A DNA stretch of 33,987 bases from DUMC01 sp035362115 (GTDB lineage: Bacteria; Bacillota; Clostridia; Acetivibrionales; DUMC01): the NCBI GenBank assembly GCA_035362115.1, contig DAOSDD010000016.1, forward strand, positions 1-33,987, read 5' to 3'. Below, in pieces: positions 14,183 to 22,484 of the stretch. Positions within the stretch are counted from its first letter, which is position 1, and each line of letters begins with the position of its first letter. The notes below the pieces were generated by a model. That model searched no databases and was not told where the DNA came from. It saw nothing but the letters and a program-made list of their open reading frames with translations. A program made the position numbers and the translations under genes.

Positions 14183-14983
14183 TTATTTCATATATTGTAA
14201 ATACAACAATCCTAATGCCACTACCATCATTACTGCCATTATTTTATAATCTATAGAAGTAATTTTCAATTGTTTCATCCTTGTTCTTCCTTCACTTCCC
14301 CTATAGCATCTTGCTTCCATTGCCATAGCCATTTCATCGGCACGCCGGAAAGCACTAATAAAAAGAGGCACCAGGATGGGCACGAAGCTTTTAGCCCTCT
14401 GAAAAATATTACCCGTGTCAAAATCAGCACCTCTTGAACTTTGTGCCTTCATTATCTTGTCGGTTTCTTCCATCAAAGTGGGGATAAACCTCAGTGAAAT
14501 TGTCATCATCATAGCAATTTCGTGTACAGGTATTCCTATAAACTTAAATGGACTCATAAGACTTTCAATTGCATCAGTAAGTAATATAGGAGTAGTTGTA
14601 AGTGTAAGCAGTGATGTTGTGATGACAAGCAATGAAAGCCTTAACGCCAGCTTTATGGATAAATCAATTCCTTCGTAGGTTATTTTTATAAAACCATATT
14701 CAAAAACAGTTCGTCCTCCTACTGTAAAAATATTAACTGCCATAGTAAATATAACTATTAGAGCTATAGGTTTTAAACCTTTTAATGTGTACTTGATTGG
14801 AATATCAGAAACTGTTACTACAAACGCAGTAAATAGATATAGTATTAAAAATCCCATATAGTTATTAACTATAAATATCAAGATCATATATATTATGGAA
14901 AGAACCATTTTAACTCTTGGATCAGCCCTATGTATGGGTGAATTGCCAGGAATATATTGTCCGAGCGTAATATCTCTAATCAT
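14183..14983 (-). CDS. ecfT: ECF transporter transmembrane protein EcfT
   Basis: The product has 266 residues with about five or six hydrophobic segments. It starts MIRDITLGQYIPGNSPIHRADPRVK, a typical EcfT N-terminus. The cytoplasmic coupling region contains the characteristic Ala-Arg-Gly type motifs: KAQSSRGADFD and AMEARCYRG. It links the two ATPases to a vitamin-specific S component encoded elsewhere. ATG at 14983 has AGGTGA five bases upstream and overlaps the ecfA2 stop by eight bases. A GTG at 14992 would lie in that site. Confidence 0.93.
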   Translation of the reverse strand: MIRDITLGQYIPGNSPIHRADPRVKMVLSIIYMILIFIVNNYMGFLILYLFTAFVVTVSDIPIKYTLKGLKPIALIVIFTMAVNIFTVGGRTVFEYGFIKITYEGIDLSIKLALRLSLLVITTSLLTLTTTPILLTDAIESLMSPFKFIGIPVHEIAMMMTISLRFIPTLMEETDKIMKAQSSRGADFDTGNIFQRAKSFVPILVPLFISAFRRADEMAMAMEARCYRGSEGRTRMKQLKITSIDYKIMAVMMVVALGLLYLQYMK

Positions 14984-15848
14984 GATTATCACCTAAATCA
15001 ACCTTGTTAGCCCTAATTTTTCTCAATATTTCTTTTCGGGCTTCTTCTACAGTAAATATATTGTCTTCAATATCAGGGTATACTTTCCTTAGTTTCTTCA
15101 TCAGGTAAGTAATTTGTGGTGCTGAAAGCCCTATACTTTCAAGCCTTTCTACATTATTATATATTTCTTTTATACTCCCGTCCATCTCAATTCTGCCATT
15201 ATTCATTACTATTACTCTTTGCACTATTTTGGCTATTTCTTCCATGTTATGGGATACAAGTATTACTGTTATACCGGAATCATCATAAAGCTCTCGGATA
15301 AATTTAAATATTTCATTTCTTCCTTTTGGGTCAAGCCCTGCTGCTGGTTCATCCAGTACAAGTATGGAAGGCTCCATTACTAAAACACCTGCTATTGCAA
15401 TTCTGCGTTTCTGTCCCCCCGAAAGCTCAAAAGGTGATTTTTCAAGTATGTCTTCTTGAAGTCCAACTACTTCTAATACTTCTCTGACTTTTCTATCAAT
15501 CCTGGCTGGGTCTACACCTGATTGTTTCAAGCCAAAGGCAATATCTTTATATACTGTTTCTTCAAACAATTGATGTTCAGGATATTGGAAAACTACTCCA
15601 ACCTGTTTTCTAAGTTCCCTAAGTGCTTTCCCTGATGTATCAATACCATTTACTATTACCCTGCCTGCTGTAGGTTTAAGTATACCATTTAGGTGCTGTA
15701 TCAGAGTTGATTTTCCAGAGCCTGTATGACCAATTATACCTATAAATTCGCCCTGATCAATTTTAAGATTTATATCTTCCAGTGCTTCTCTGGAAAAGGG
15801 GCTGCCTTTCATATAAATATATGATAATCCTTCTATAATAATTGACAT
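14976..15848 (-). CDS. ecfA2: ECF transporter ATPase EcfA2
   Basis: An ABC ATPase of 290 residues: Walker A GHTGSGKST, Q-loop VVFQYPEHQLFEETV, signature LSGGQKRRIAIAG, Walker B ILVLDEPAAGLD, and switch His in VSHNMEEI. It pairs with EcfA1 and EcfT to power uptake of vitamins through group II ECF transporters. The ATG at 15848 is chosen because CGGAGG lies 10 bases upstream; the longer frame from 15878 would overlap ecfA1. It is the second ATPase in the usual A1-A2-T order after rplQ. Confidence 0.94.
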   Translation of the reverse strand: MSIIIEGLSYIYMKGSPFSREALEDINLKIDQGEFIGIIGHTGSGKSTLIQHLNGILKPTAGRVIVNGIDTSGKALRELRKQVGVVFQYPEHQLFEETVYKDIAFGLKQSGVDPARIDRKVREVLEVVGLQEDILEKSPFELSGGQKRRIAIAGVLVMEPSILVLDEPAAGLDPKGRNEIFKFIRELYDDSGITVILVSHNMEEIAKIVQRVIVMNNGRIEMDGSIKEIYNNVERLESIGLSAPQITYLMKKLRKVYPDIEDNIFTVEEARKEILRKIRANKVDLGDNHD

Positions 15849-15864
15849 TACGGCTAGACCTCCG

Positions 15865-16728
15865 TTATAACGACTCATTTTTATTAATCTTTCTTACAAG
15901 TATATCAAAAGCTTCATCTACTGTAAGAACACCTTTTGGCAGTTTACAGCCTTCCTTTTCAAGTTCATAAAACAATTCCGTAACCTGTGGAACATCAAGC
16001 CCCAGATTTTTAACCATGTCCACATTTGAAAACACTTCTCCGGGTGTTCCATCAACCCTGACAGTCCCTTCGTTTATAACTACAACCCTGTCAGCCATAC
16101 ATGCTTCATCCATATTATGAGTAATGTGGACTATGGTAATATCTTCTTCTTTATTCAACTTTCTCAAAACGTTCATTACCTCTTTGCGTCCAACAGGATC
16201 AAGCATTGAAGTAGCTTCATCAAGGACTATACACTCTGGTTTCATTGCAAGAATACCAGCTATAGCCACTCTCTGTTTTTGCCCTCCTGAAAGCATATGG
16301 GGAGCATTATTGTTGTAATCTGTCAAGCCTACAACATTTAGGGCCTTTTCTACTCTCTTTACAATCTCCCCCGGTGGAACCCCCAAATTCTCAGGTCCAA
16401 ATGCAACATCTTCTTCTACGATAGTACCAATTATTTGATTATCAGGATTTTGAAAAACCATTCCTACTATACGTCTTATCTCCCAAGTATTGTTTTGTTC
16501 TCTTGTATCAATCCCTTTTACTAATATTGCACCTTCCGAGGGCATTATTAAAACGTTCATAAGTTTTGCCAAAGTGGACTTGCCTGAACCATTTCTACCC
16601 AATATTACTACAAAACTTCCCTTTTCAATATTTATACTAATATTTGATAATGCTTCAACCCCATTATCAGTTGCATCCGTTTTGTAAATATGGCTTATGT
16701 TTTTTATTTCAATAAAATTATTATTCAT
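15865..16728 (-). CDS. ecfA1: ECF transporter ATPase EcfA1
   Basis: An ABC ATPase of 287 residues with Walker A GRNGSGKST, Q-loop MVFQNPDNQIIGTIVEEDVAFG, signature LSGGQKQRVAIAG, Walker B CIVLDEATSMLD and switch His in ITHNMDEA. Start is the ATG at 16728 (MNNNFIEIKNISHIY). A longer frame reaches 16827 but its N-terminus is unlike the family and crosses the hairpin at 16776-16813. The ribosome site is weak (GGCGGGAA). The gene begins the energy-module group after rplQ. Confidence 0.93.
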   Translation of the reverse strand: MNNNFIEIKNISHIYKTDATDNGVEALSNISINIEKGSFVVILGRNGSGKSTLAKLMNVLIMPSEGAILVKGIDTREQNNTWEIRRIVGMVFQNPDNQIIGTIVEEDVAFGPENLGVPPGEIVKRVEKALNVVGLTDYNNNAPHMLSGGQKQRVAIAGILAMKPECIVLDEATSMLDPVGRKEVMNVLRKLNKEEDITIVHITHNMDEACMADRVVVINEGTVRVDGTPGEVFSNVDMVKNLGLDVPQVTELFYELEKEGCKLPKGVLTVDEAFDILVRKINKNESL

Positions 16729-16775
16729 CGTAAATTCCCGCCAAAGTAGTAATATATTTTTTGAAACATACAAAA

Positions 16776-16813
16776 TAAGGGACAAGGCATACTTCCTTAT
16801 ACCTAATCCCTTA
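16776..16813 (-). terminator. Imperfect hairpin between rplQ and ecfA1 (possible attenuating terminator)
   Basis: TAAGGGA (16807-16813 side on the minus strand) pairs with TCCCTTA (16776-16782 side), and the stem continues through AGG/CCT and ATA/TAT with G-U pairs and one mismatch. A short T-rich tail follows. Position suggests that it lowers transcription from the ribosomal genes into the transporter genes. Confidence 0.45.
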
Positions 16814-16870
16814 CCCCCACCTTCCAAGTGTTACTTCAATCTGCTCTCTAAAACGGTGTGTCCCATTAGC

Positions 16871-17395
16871 TTATACCAATTCAAGAATAACTCTTTCTGC
16901 AGCGTCTCCTCTTCTTGGCCCAAGCTTATAAATTCTTGTATATCCGCCATTGCGATCTTTATATTTTGGAGCAATTTCATCAAATAACTTATCTACGACA
17001 TTTATTTGTTTTCCATTCTCGTCCTTTACTCTATTGACCCATTTTATAATTTGCCTTCTGGCATGCAGTCTTGAGGGATTATCAACAGTTATCATATCTG
17101 TTTTCTCTGCTCTTTCTACAACTTCATATTTTCTGTTGTTTTTAGATGTAACAGATTTTGTTATTTTCTTACCTGTACTATCCACTTTTGCTGCACTAAT
17201 CTTTATTTGTTTTGATGAGAATTTATCGGCTTCTCTTATTGCAAGAGCGATTAAACTCTCTGTAATATTTTTTACCTCTCTAGCCCTTGCTTCTGTCGTT
17301 TCAATTCTACCATTTGTCAGTAGAGCTGTAACCAGACCTCTCAATATTGCTACTCTTTGGTCAGTAGGGCGTCCCAACTTTCTCTGCTGCGGCAT
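16871..17395 (-). CDS. rplQ: 50S ribosomal protein L17 (bL17), long form
   Basis: A protein of 174 residues, against about 115-120 in most bacteria. N-terminus MPQQRKLGRPTDQRVAILRGLV and C-terminus YTRIYKLGPRRGDAAERVILELV are canonical. About 55 extra residues from FSSKQIKISAAKVDS to SRLHARRQ lie in the middle. Longer L17 proteins are, to my knowledge, found in several clostridial lineages. Start is the ATG at 17395, nine bases after GGGGAGG. It is the last ribosomal gene of the alpha operon, 20 bases after rpoA. Confidence 0.95.
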   Translation of the reverse strand: MPQQRKLGRPTDQRVAILRGLVTALLTNGRIETTEARAREVKNITESLIALAIREADKFSSKQIKISAAKVDSTGKKITKSVTSKNNRKYEVVERAEKTDMITVDNPSRLHARRQIIKWVNRVKDENGKQINVVDKLFDEIAPKYKDRNGGYTRIYKLGPRRGDAAERVILELV

Positions 17396-17415
17396 AATCA
17401 TCAACCTCCCCTGCT

Positions 17416-18363
17416 TTAATCTTCACTTTTTGCTAAAGAAAGCCCCAATCCACTTAATTTCTGAAGTACTTCTTCAAGGGATTTCCTTCCAAGGTTTCTA
17501 ACCTTCATCATGTCATCTTCAGTCTTGCTTATAAGGTCTTCAACCGTATTAATACCTGCTCTCTTTAAGCAGTTATAGGACCTTACAGACAAGTCAAGTT
17601 CCTCGATAGTCATCTCCAGTACTTTTTCCTTCTTGGTCTCTTCCTTTTCAACCATTATTTCTGTATGTTTTGCCTGCTCTGATAAATCGATAAAAAGGTT
17701 CAAATGCTCACTTAATATTTTTGCTCCAAAACTTATTGCTTCATCAGGCTCTATTGTTCCATTTGTCCATACTTCAAATACTAATTTATCATAGTCTGTA
17801 TCCTGTCCAACACGTGTATTTTCAACCAAATAGTTAACTTTCTTTACAGGTGTGTATATAGAATCAACAGGTATAATACCAATAGGCTGACCTGATAGTT
17901 TGTTTTTGTCCGCAGATACGTATCCACGACCTCTATTTAAGACCATTTCCATGTAAAATCTGCTCTCGCCATTTAAAGTTGCAATATGCAGATCAGGGTT
18001 GGTTACCTCAACATCAGCATCCGCTTTAATATCTGCCGCTGTAATAGGTCCTTCTCCTTCTGCATCAATATAAACTACTTTTGGGCCTTCACTATGAAGC
18101 TTTACAGCTAATTCCTTTATATTCAGAATTATTTCTGTAATATCTTCTACTACACCGGGAATGTAAGAGAATTCATGTAACACTCCGTCTATTTTTATTG
18201 ATGTTACTGCAACTCCAGGCATCGAAGAAAGCAACACACGCCTGAGAGAATTTCCCAGTGTTATTCCATATCCTCTTTCAAGAGGTTCAATTATAAATCT
18301 GCCATATAAATTATCTTCACTAAGCTCAGCACATTCAATTCTTGGTTTCTCTATTTCGAGCAC
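17416..18363 (-). CDS. rpoA: DNA-directed RNA polymerase alpha subunit
   Basis: The product has 315 residues. The N-terminal dimerisation domain includes ERGYGITLGNSLRRVLLSSMPG, and the C-terminal domain (about residues 245-315) has EELDLSVRSYNCLKRAGINTVEDL with LGRKSLEEV, the helix-hairpin-helix that contacts UP elements and activators. Start codon is GTG at 18363 with GGGAGGG upstream. The 149-base gap before it carries no gene; a CCCTC in that gap could pair with the ribosome site, and a TATAAT occurs near 18480 without a good -35. Confidence 0.98.
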   Translation of the reverse strand: MLEIEKPRIECAELSEDNLYGRFIIEPLERGYGITLGNSLRRVLLSSMPGVAVTSIKIDGVLHEFSYIPGVVEDITEIILNIKELAVKLHSEGPKVVYIDAEGEGPITAADIKADADVEVTNPDLHIATLNGESRFYMEMVLNRGRGYVSADKNKLSGQPIGIIPVDSIYTPVKKVNYLVENTRVGQDTDYDKLVFEVWTNGTIEPDEAISFGAKILSEHLNLFIDLSEQAKHTEIMVEKEETKKEKVLEMTIEELDLSVRSYNCLKRAGINTVEDLISKTEDDMMKVRNLGRKSLEEVLQKLSGLGLSLAKSED

Positions 18364-18512
18364 TTAAAACCCTCCCTTATTGCACTTTTATTAATGAGGG
18401 CAACTAATTTGTAAATACTTTCTGCTACTTGATCTCTGCTAAAGATACCTCTCATTTTTAATACTATACCTCGGTCATTATAACAATTATTATATGCTCA
18501 ATACTCATATTA

Positions 18513-19139
18513 TTACTTGGAATACAATTCAACAATAAGGTATTCCTTAACAGGCAGGTCGATCTCTTCTCTGGAGGGAAGTGTTACTACTTTTCCGCTC
18601 AAGTTATCGAGATCAAGCTCTAACCAGCCTGGTATAATCTTACCAGATGTATTCTCAACAATACTCTTTATTTTTTCCGAGTTTTTGCTCTTTTCAGCTA
18701 CCGCTACAACATCACCGGGATTTAAAAGGTATGACGGTATATTTACTTTTTTACCATTTACTGTAAAATGGTTGTGTTTTACCAATTGTCTTGCCTCAGG
18801 TCTTGAATTAGCAAATCCCAGCCTGTAAACTACATTGTCCATGCGGCTTTCCAATAATTTTAAAAGATTTTCACCGGTAACACCTTTCATATTTGTTGCC
18901 ATATCAAAGTATTTCCTAAACTGTTTTTCAAGTACTCCATAAAATCTACGAGCTTTTTGTTTTTCTCTTAATTGCATACCGTATTCAGAAAGTTTTCTTC
19001 TCTGCTGTCCGTGCTGTCCGGGGGCATAACCTCTCCTCCCAACTGAACACTTATCAGTATAACATCTTTCACCTTTCAGAAAAAGCTTTTCTCCTTCTCT
19101 ACGGCACAATTTACAAGATGGGCCTGTATATCTTGCCAT
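18513..19139 (-). CDS. rpsD: 30S ribosomal protein S4 (uS4), zinc-binding form
   Basis: A protein of 208 residues. It begins MARYTGPSCKLCRREGEKLFLKGERC; the Cys set (CKLC, then C near 30 and 34) is the zinc-binding form. The S4 RNA-binding domain is at about 97-160 (SRMDNVVYRLGFANSRPEARQLVKHNHF). S4 starts 30S assembly and in several bacteria represses its own operon. Start is ATG at 19139, ten bases after GGAGG. A longer frame from 19157 begins in that site. Confidence 0.97.
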   Translation of the reverse strand: MARYTGPSCKLCRREGEKLFLKGERCYTDKCSVGRRGYAPGQHGQQRRKLSEYGMQLREKQKARRFYGVLEKQFRKYFDMATNMKGVTGENLLKLLESRMDNVVYRLGFANSRPEARQLVKHNHFTVNGKKVNIPSYLLNPGDVVAVAEKSKNSEKIKSIVENTSGKIIPGWLELDLDNLSGKVVTLPSREEIDLPVKEYLIVELYSK

Positions 19140-19208
19140 CTGAATTAGCACCTCCAATAAATATCTGTTTCATTTTAATTTGATACACTTGCATTTGTTA
19201 TAATACTA

Positions 19209-19610
19209 TTAAACTCTTCTTCTCTTGGGTGGTCTGCATCCGTTGTGAGGAATTGGTGTTACATCTTTTATCAGATTTACTTCAAGACCTGCAGCTTGCA
19301 AAGCTCTTATTGCTGCTTCTCTCCCGGACCCCGGCCCTTTTACATAAACTTCTACAGTCTTCATTCCATGTTCCATAGCTGCTTTTGCAGCTGTTTCGGC
19401 TGCCATCTGGGCTGCAAATGGAGTGCTTTTTTTAGAACCTCTAAAGCCTAACCCACCTGAACTTGCCCATGATACCGCATTTCCTGCAGTATCAGTTATT
19501 GTAACAATTGTATTGTTAAACGTTGATCTTATATGTGCAGCTCCACGCTCTATATTTTTTCTTTCTCTTCTTTTTCTTGTAGTCCTCTTTCCAGCAGTTT
19601 TAGTTGCCAT
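19209..19610 (-). CDS. rpsK: 30S ribosomal protein S11 (uS11)
   Basis: The 133-residue product has the S11 core: HIRSTFNNTIVTITDTAGNAVSWASSG, then PFAAQMAAETAAKAAMEHG and the C-terminal DVTPIPHNGCRPPKRRRV. The N-terminus is a basic tail (GKRTTRKRRERK). S11 lies on the 30S platform near the mRNA exit. ATG at 19610 follows AGGAGG. It is 22 bases after rpsM. Confidence 0.98.
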   Translation of the reverse strand: MATKTAGKRTTRKRRERKNIERGAAHIRSTFNNTIVTITDTAGNAVSWASSGGLGFRGSKKSTPFAAQMAAETAAKAAMEHGMKTVEVYVKGPGSGREAAIRALQAAGLEVNLIKDVTPIPHNGCRPPKRRRV

Positions 19611-19632
19611 TTAGCTTCTTACCTCCTTTTCA

Positions 19633-20004
19633 CTACTTTTTCCTCTGGACACCTACAGTTTTGCTGGGACCTTTACGTGTCCTTGCATTAGTTTTTGTCC
19701 TCTGCCCTCTAACAGGAAGTCCCTGTCTATGTCTTCTACCCCTGTAACAGCCAATTTCAATAAGCCTTTTAATATTTAGGGAAACCTCTCTTCTTAAATC
19801 TCCCTCAACTTTCAGCTCTTTTTCAATTACGTCCCTGAGTCTGCTTATTTCATCATCAGTAAGGTCCTTAACTCTTGTATCGGGATTTACTCCTGTTTTT
19901 GTCAATATATTTTTTGAACTGGATCTGCCAATACCGAATATATAAGTCAGTCCTATTTCTACCCTTTTTTCTCTGGGTAAATCAACTCCGGCAATACGCG
20001 CCAT
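19633..20004 (-). CDS. rpsM: 30S ribosomal protein S13 (uS13)
   Basis: A protein of 123 residues beginning MARIAGVDLPREKRVEIGLTYIFGIG, with GCYRGRRHRQGLPVRGQRTKTNARTRKG near the C-terminus. S13 sits in the 30S head and touches L5 (bridge B1b) and the P-site tRNA. ATG at 20004 with GGAGGTG upstream. It follows rpmJ in the usual alpha-operon order. Confidence 0.98.
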   Translation of the reverse strand: MARIAGVDLPREKRVEIGLTYIFGIGRSSSKNILTKTGVNPDTRVKDLTDDEISRLRDVIEKELKVEGDLRREVSLNIKRLIEIGCYRGRRHRQGLPVRGQRTKTNARTRKGPSKTVGVQRKK

Positions 20005-20124
20005 TGATTTCTACACCTCCATCATTTCAACTGTATACATAATATTAGTTTACCTTTTTATATGAACATAACGGATCATGATTTCTCATGCAGCCGCACC
20101 CGCATGTTTTTTCACAAATTTAAG

Positions 20125-20238
20125 CTAACCCTGCTTTTGCTTATGTTTTGGATTTTCACAAATTACCCTTACACTACCTTTTCTTCTTATTATCTTACAT
20201 TTTTCACACATGGTTTTTATAGATGGCCTTACTTTCAC
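20125..20238 (-). CDS. rpmJ: 50S ribosomal protein L36 (bL36), zinc-binding form
   Basis: A 37-residue protein encoded between infA and rpsM. It reads MKVRPSIKTMCEKCKIIRR and continues to a C..H pair (ICENPKH), so the Cys-Cys-Cys-His zinc site is intact. Start codon is GTG at 20238 with GGAGGGATAACT upstream; stop TAG is at 20125-20127. The size, position and motif are diagnostic. Confidence 0.96.
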   Translation of the reverse strand: MKVRPSIKTMCEKCKIIRRKGSVRVICENPKHKQKQG

Positions 20239-20257
20239 AGTTATCCCTCCTTAATAG

Positions 20258-20476
20258 TTATTTTGCTCTCCATACAATTCTCCCACGTGATAGATCATAG
20301 GGAGACAGTTCAAGATTCACCTTGTCTCCGGGCAATATACGTATAAAATTCATACGCAATTTCCCGGAAATATGAGCTAATACTTTATGTCCATTCTCAA
20401 GTTCAACCGAAAACATAGCATTGGGCAATGCCTCTACTACTTTACCTTCAACTTCAATTACGCCTTCCTTAGACAA
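20258..20476 (-). CDS. infA: Translation initiation factor IF-1
   Basis: The 72-residue S1/OB-fold protein reads MSKEGVIEVEGKVVEALPNA, then MFSVELENGHKVLAHISGK and LRMNFIRILPGDKVNLELS. IF-1 occupies the A site of the 30S and helps IF-2 and IF-3. The start codon is TTG at 20476, eight bases after GGAGGG; no ATG or GTG is available in frame nearby. It follows the KOW protein gene by three bases and precedes rpmJ. Confidence 0.97.
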   Translation of the reverse strand: MSKEGVIEVEGKVVEALPNAMFSVELENGHKVLAHISGKLRMNFIRILPGDKVNLELSPYDLSRGRIVWRAK

Positions 20477-20479
20477 AAT

Positions 20480-20776
20480 TTAAACCCTCCTTGTCTTCTC
20501 AAGAGTTTCAAGATACTGAACATGAAGTTCAATCTCTTTTCTTATTTCCGCATTTGTCACTCTTGCATTATTTATCAGCTTTTTATTTAAAGAATCAATA
20601 ACAACCCCACTCGATACAACATGCTTATTTTGTTTCTTCTTAGGTTTTTCAATTTTTCTAAGGCAGCCATCCGAAATTAGTATATATTTTTCATCAACTA
20701 TCTTAACAACTATAAATTTCCTGTCAGCATCTCTACCTGCTTTAGAATACACCAATTCCCCCAGGGAATAATCCAT
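20480..20776 (-). CDS. KOW-domain RNA-binding protein (L14e-like)
   Basis: A protein of 98 residues. The N-terminal part, MDYSLGELVYSKAGRDADR, then FIVVKIVDEKYILISDG, is the KOW/SH3-like beta-barrel seen in archaeal and eukaryotic L14e-type proteins. The C-terminal half is a charged helix. Genes of this type sit between map and infA in many Clostridia. A role in RNA or ribosome binding is likely, but the exact function is unknown. ATG at 20776 has AGAGGT seven bases upstream; an in-frame GTG lies at 20785. Confidence 0.85.
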   Translation of the reverse strand: MDYSLGELVYSKAGRDADRKFIVVKIVDEKYILISDGCLRKIEKPKKKQNKHVVSSGVVIDSLNKKLINNARVTNAEIRKEIELHVQYLETLEKTRRV

Positions 20777-20849
20777 TGTTTTCACCTCTACTTGCTTGGG
20801 GCGAAATTTTATTATTTTCTACCAAGTAAATAAAAATAATTATATACTT

Positions 20850-21617
20850 TTATTTATTTATGGTCAATATATATGGTTGGTCATTAGTAATTAAAATGCT
20901 GTTTTCGTAATGTGCTGACAGACTTCCGTCAGCAGTTACTACAGTCCATCTATTATCTAATATCTTAACCTGGTAACCCCCTTGATTTACCATTGGTTCG
21001 ATAGCCAGGGTCATTCCCTGCTGTAACCTTGGGCCTCTTTCTCTTGTCCTGTAGTTGGGCACTTGAGGTGCTTCATGCATTTCTCTTCCTATACCATGCC
21101 CAACATATTCCCTTACAACTGAATACCCACATCTTTCAACATATTTTTGTATTGCAGCTGAAATATCAACTATACGATTTCTTTCAACTGCATACTTAAT
21201 ACCTTCATAGAAACTTTCCTTAGTTACTTCAATTAGTTTTTTGGCTTCATCGGATACTGTCCCTACTGGGTATGTTCTTGCTGCATCACCATGGTACCCG
21301 TTGAAATATACTCCAATATCAATACTAATAATATCTCCATCTTTTAACATTCTTAAACCGGGTATCCCATGAACTACCTCATTATTAACAGAAGCACATA
21401 TGCTTGCTGGAAAATCCATTGCACCGGGTAAACCTTTATAACCTTTAAAAGAAGGTTGTGCACCTTTTGATTTAATGTAGTCTTCAGCTATTCTATCAAT
21501 TTCCAAGGTAGTTATTCCAGGAGTTATTGCCTGCCTAATCTTTTCTAAAGCATTTGCAGTAATTTCGCCTGCTTTTTTCATTATATCAATTTCATATTGA
21601 GATTTTATTGTTATCAT
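20850..21617 (-). CDS. map: Methionine aminopeptidase, type I
   Basis: The 255-residue enzyme removes the initiator Met from new proteins. Metal ligands are visible: the Asp pair in SIDIGVYFNGYHGDAARTY, His in YVGHGIGREMHE, and Glu in LAIEPM and HYENSILIT. It lacks the N-terminal zinc domain of longer forms. ATG at 21617 directly follows the adk stop (TAAATG), so translation is coupled. The usual place is between adk and infA. Confidence 0.97.
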   Translation of the reverse strand: MITIKSQYEIDIMKKAGEITANALEKIRQAITPGITTLEIDRIAEDYIKSKGAQPSFKGYKGLPGAMDFPASICASVNNEVVHGIPGLRMLKDGDIISIDIGVYFNGYHGDAARTYPVGTVSDEAKKLIEVTKESFYEGIKYAVERNRIVDISAAIQKYVERCGYSVVREYVGHGIGREMHEAPQVPNYRTRERGPRLQQGMTLAIEPMVNQGGYQVKILDNRWTVVTADGSLSAHYENSILITNDQPYILTINK

Positions 21618-22271
21618 TTATTCTGCACCCAGTGCTTTCAATACTTCTTTAATTGTATCTTCTATCCTATCCTGGCCTGTAGCAGTAACAAGTTTTCCCT
21701 GTTTCTCATAATACTGTATTAATGGCTCAGTCTGTTGATGGTAAGTCTTAAGCCTGTTTAAAACAGTTTCTTCATTATCATCAATTCTTTGTACTACTTT
21801 TGAATTACAATCATCACAAATTCCCTCTCTGGATGTAGGATTGTATATTATGTGATAACTCTTTCCACATTTCTCACATACCCTTCTTCCAGATAGTCTT
21901 TCAACTATTTTTTGTTCTGGTACATATATATTTAGTACATAATTTAGTTTAACACCTAGTTCATTAAGAACCTTATCAAGGAATTCAGCTTGTGGTATAG
22001 TCCTGGGAAAGCCATCAAGAATAAAGCCATTAACACAATCATTTTCCATAAGTCTACTCTTTACAATACTTGCAGTGACTTCATCAGGAACAAGCAATCC
22101 TTTATCTATATATTCTTTTGCTTTTTTACCTAAATCTGTACCATTTTTTATGTTACATCTAAATATATCTCCAGTAGAGATATGAGGTATATTAAATTTT
22201 TCTGATAATACGTCTGCCTGGGTACCTTTACCTGCACCTGGAGCACCTAACAATACGATTCTCATAGCCAT
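21618..22271 (-). CDS. adk: Adenylate kinase, zinc-lid form
   Basis: A protein of 217 residues. P-loop GAPGAGKGTQ; AMP site STGDIFR and DGFPRTIPQAE; lid with CEKCGKSYHIIYNPTSREG then CDDC, a four-Cys zinc site typical of Gram-positive Adk. It interconverts AMP and ATP to ADP. ATG at 22271 follows AGGAG by five bases; a second ATG at 22265 is less well placed. It sits after secY across a 213-base gap with heptad repeats. Confidence 0.98.
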   Translation of the reverse strand: MAMRIVLLGAPGAGKGTQADVLSEKFNIPHISTGDIFRCNIKNGTDLGKKAKEYIDKGLLVPDEVTASIVKSRLMENDCVNGFILDGFPRTIPQAEFLDKVLNELGVKLNYVLNIYVPEQKIVERLSGRRVCEKCGKSYHIIYNPTSREGICDDCNSKVVQRIDDNEETVLNRLKTYHQQTEPLIQYYEKQGKLVTATGQDRIEDTIKEVLKALGAE

Positions 22272-22414
22272 ATCAGCTCCTATTTTTTAAAAACTAATTT
22301 CCAGCTGTGAACCTGGCTTTATTTATTCTTAATGTATCTTATGACATTATCAATTTGCAGTTTCTATATTTTGACTTATAACTGTAAATTTCCCACATCT
22401 ATCTTACCACTTGC

Positions 22415-22484
22415 CATTTCTAACTTCCAACCTCTAATCTCTAACACTAACCTCTATCCGCTAACCATTAACCACTATCTACTT
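22415..22484 (-). repeat. Degenerate GGTTAG-type heptad tract between secY and adk
   Basis: Immediately after the secY stop (22485-22487), the minus strand reads GGTTAAT, GGTTAGC, GGATAGA, GGTTAGT and further degenerate units over about 65 bases. It resembles the tracts at 2980-3066 and about 12260-12304. No 44-nt element is attached here. The remainder of the gap (22272-22414) shows no gene. Confidence 0.6.

Noticed and set aside
16950..17501. Plus-strand open frame of 183 codons opposite rplQ
   Set aside because: Antisense shadow of rplQ and the end of rpoA; hydrophobic composition is a by-product of Lys/Glu codons read in reverse.
18364..18512. S4-binding leader between rpsD and rpoA
   Set aside because: S4 leaders lie upstream of rpsD. 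Only a short CCCTC/GAGGG pairing is seen here, too weak to call.
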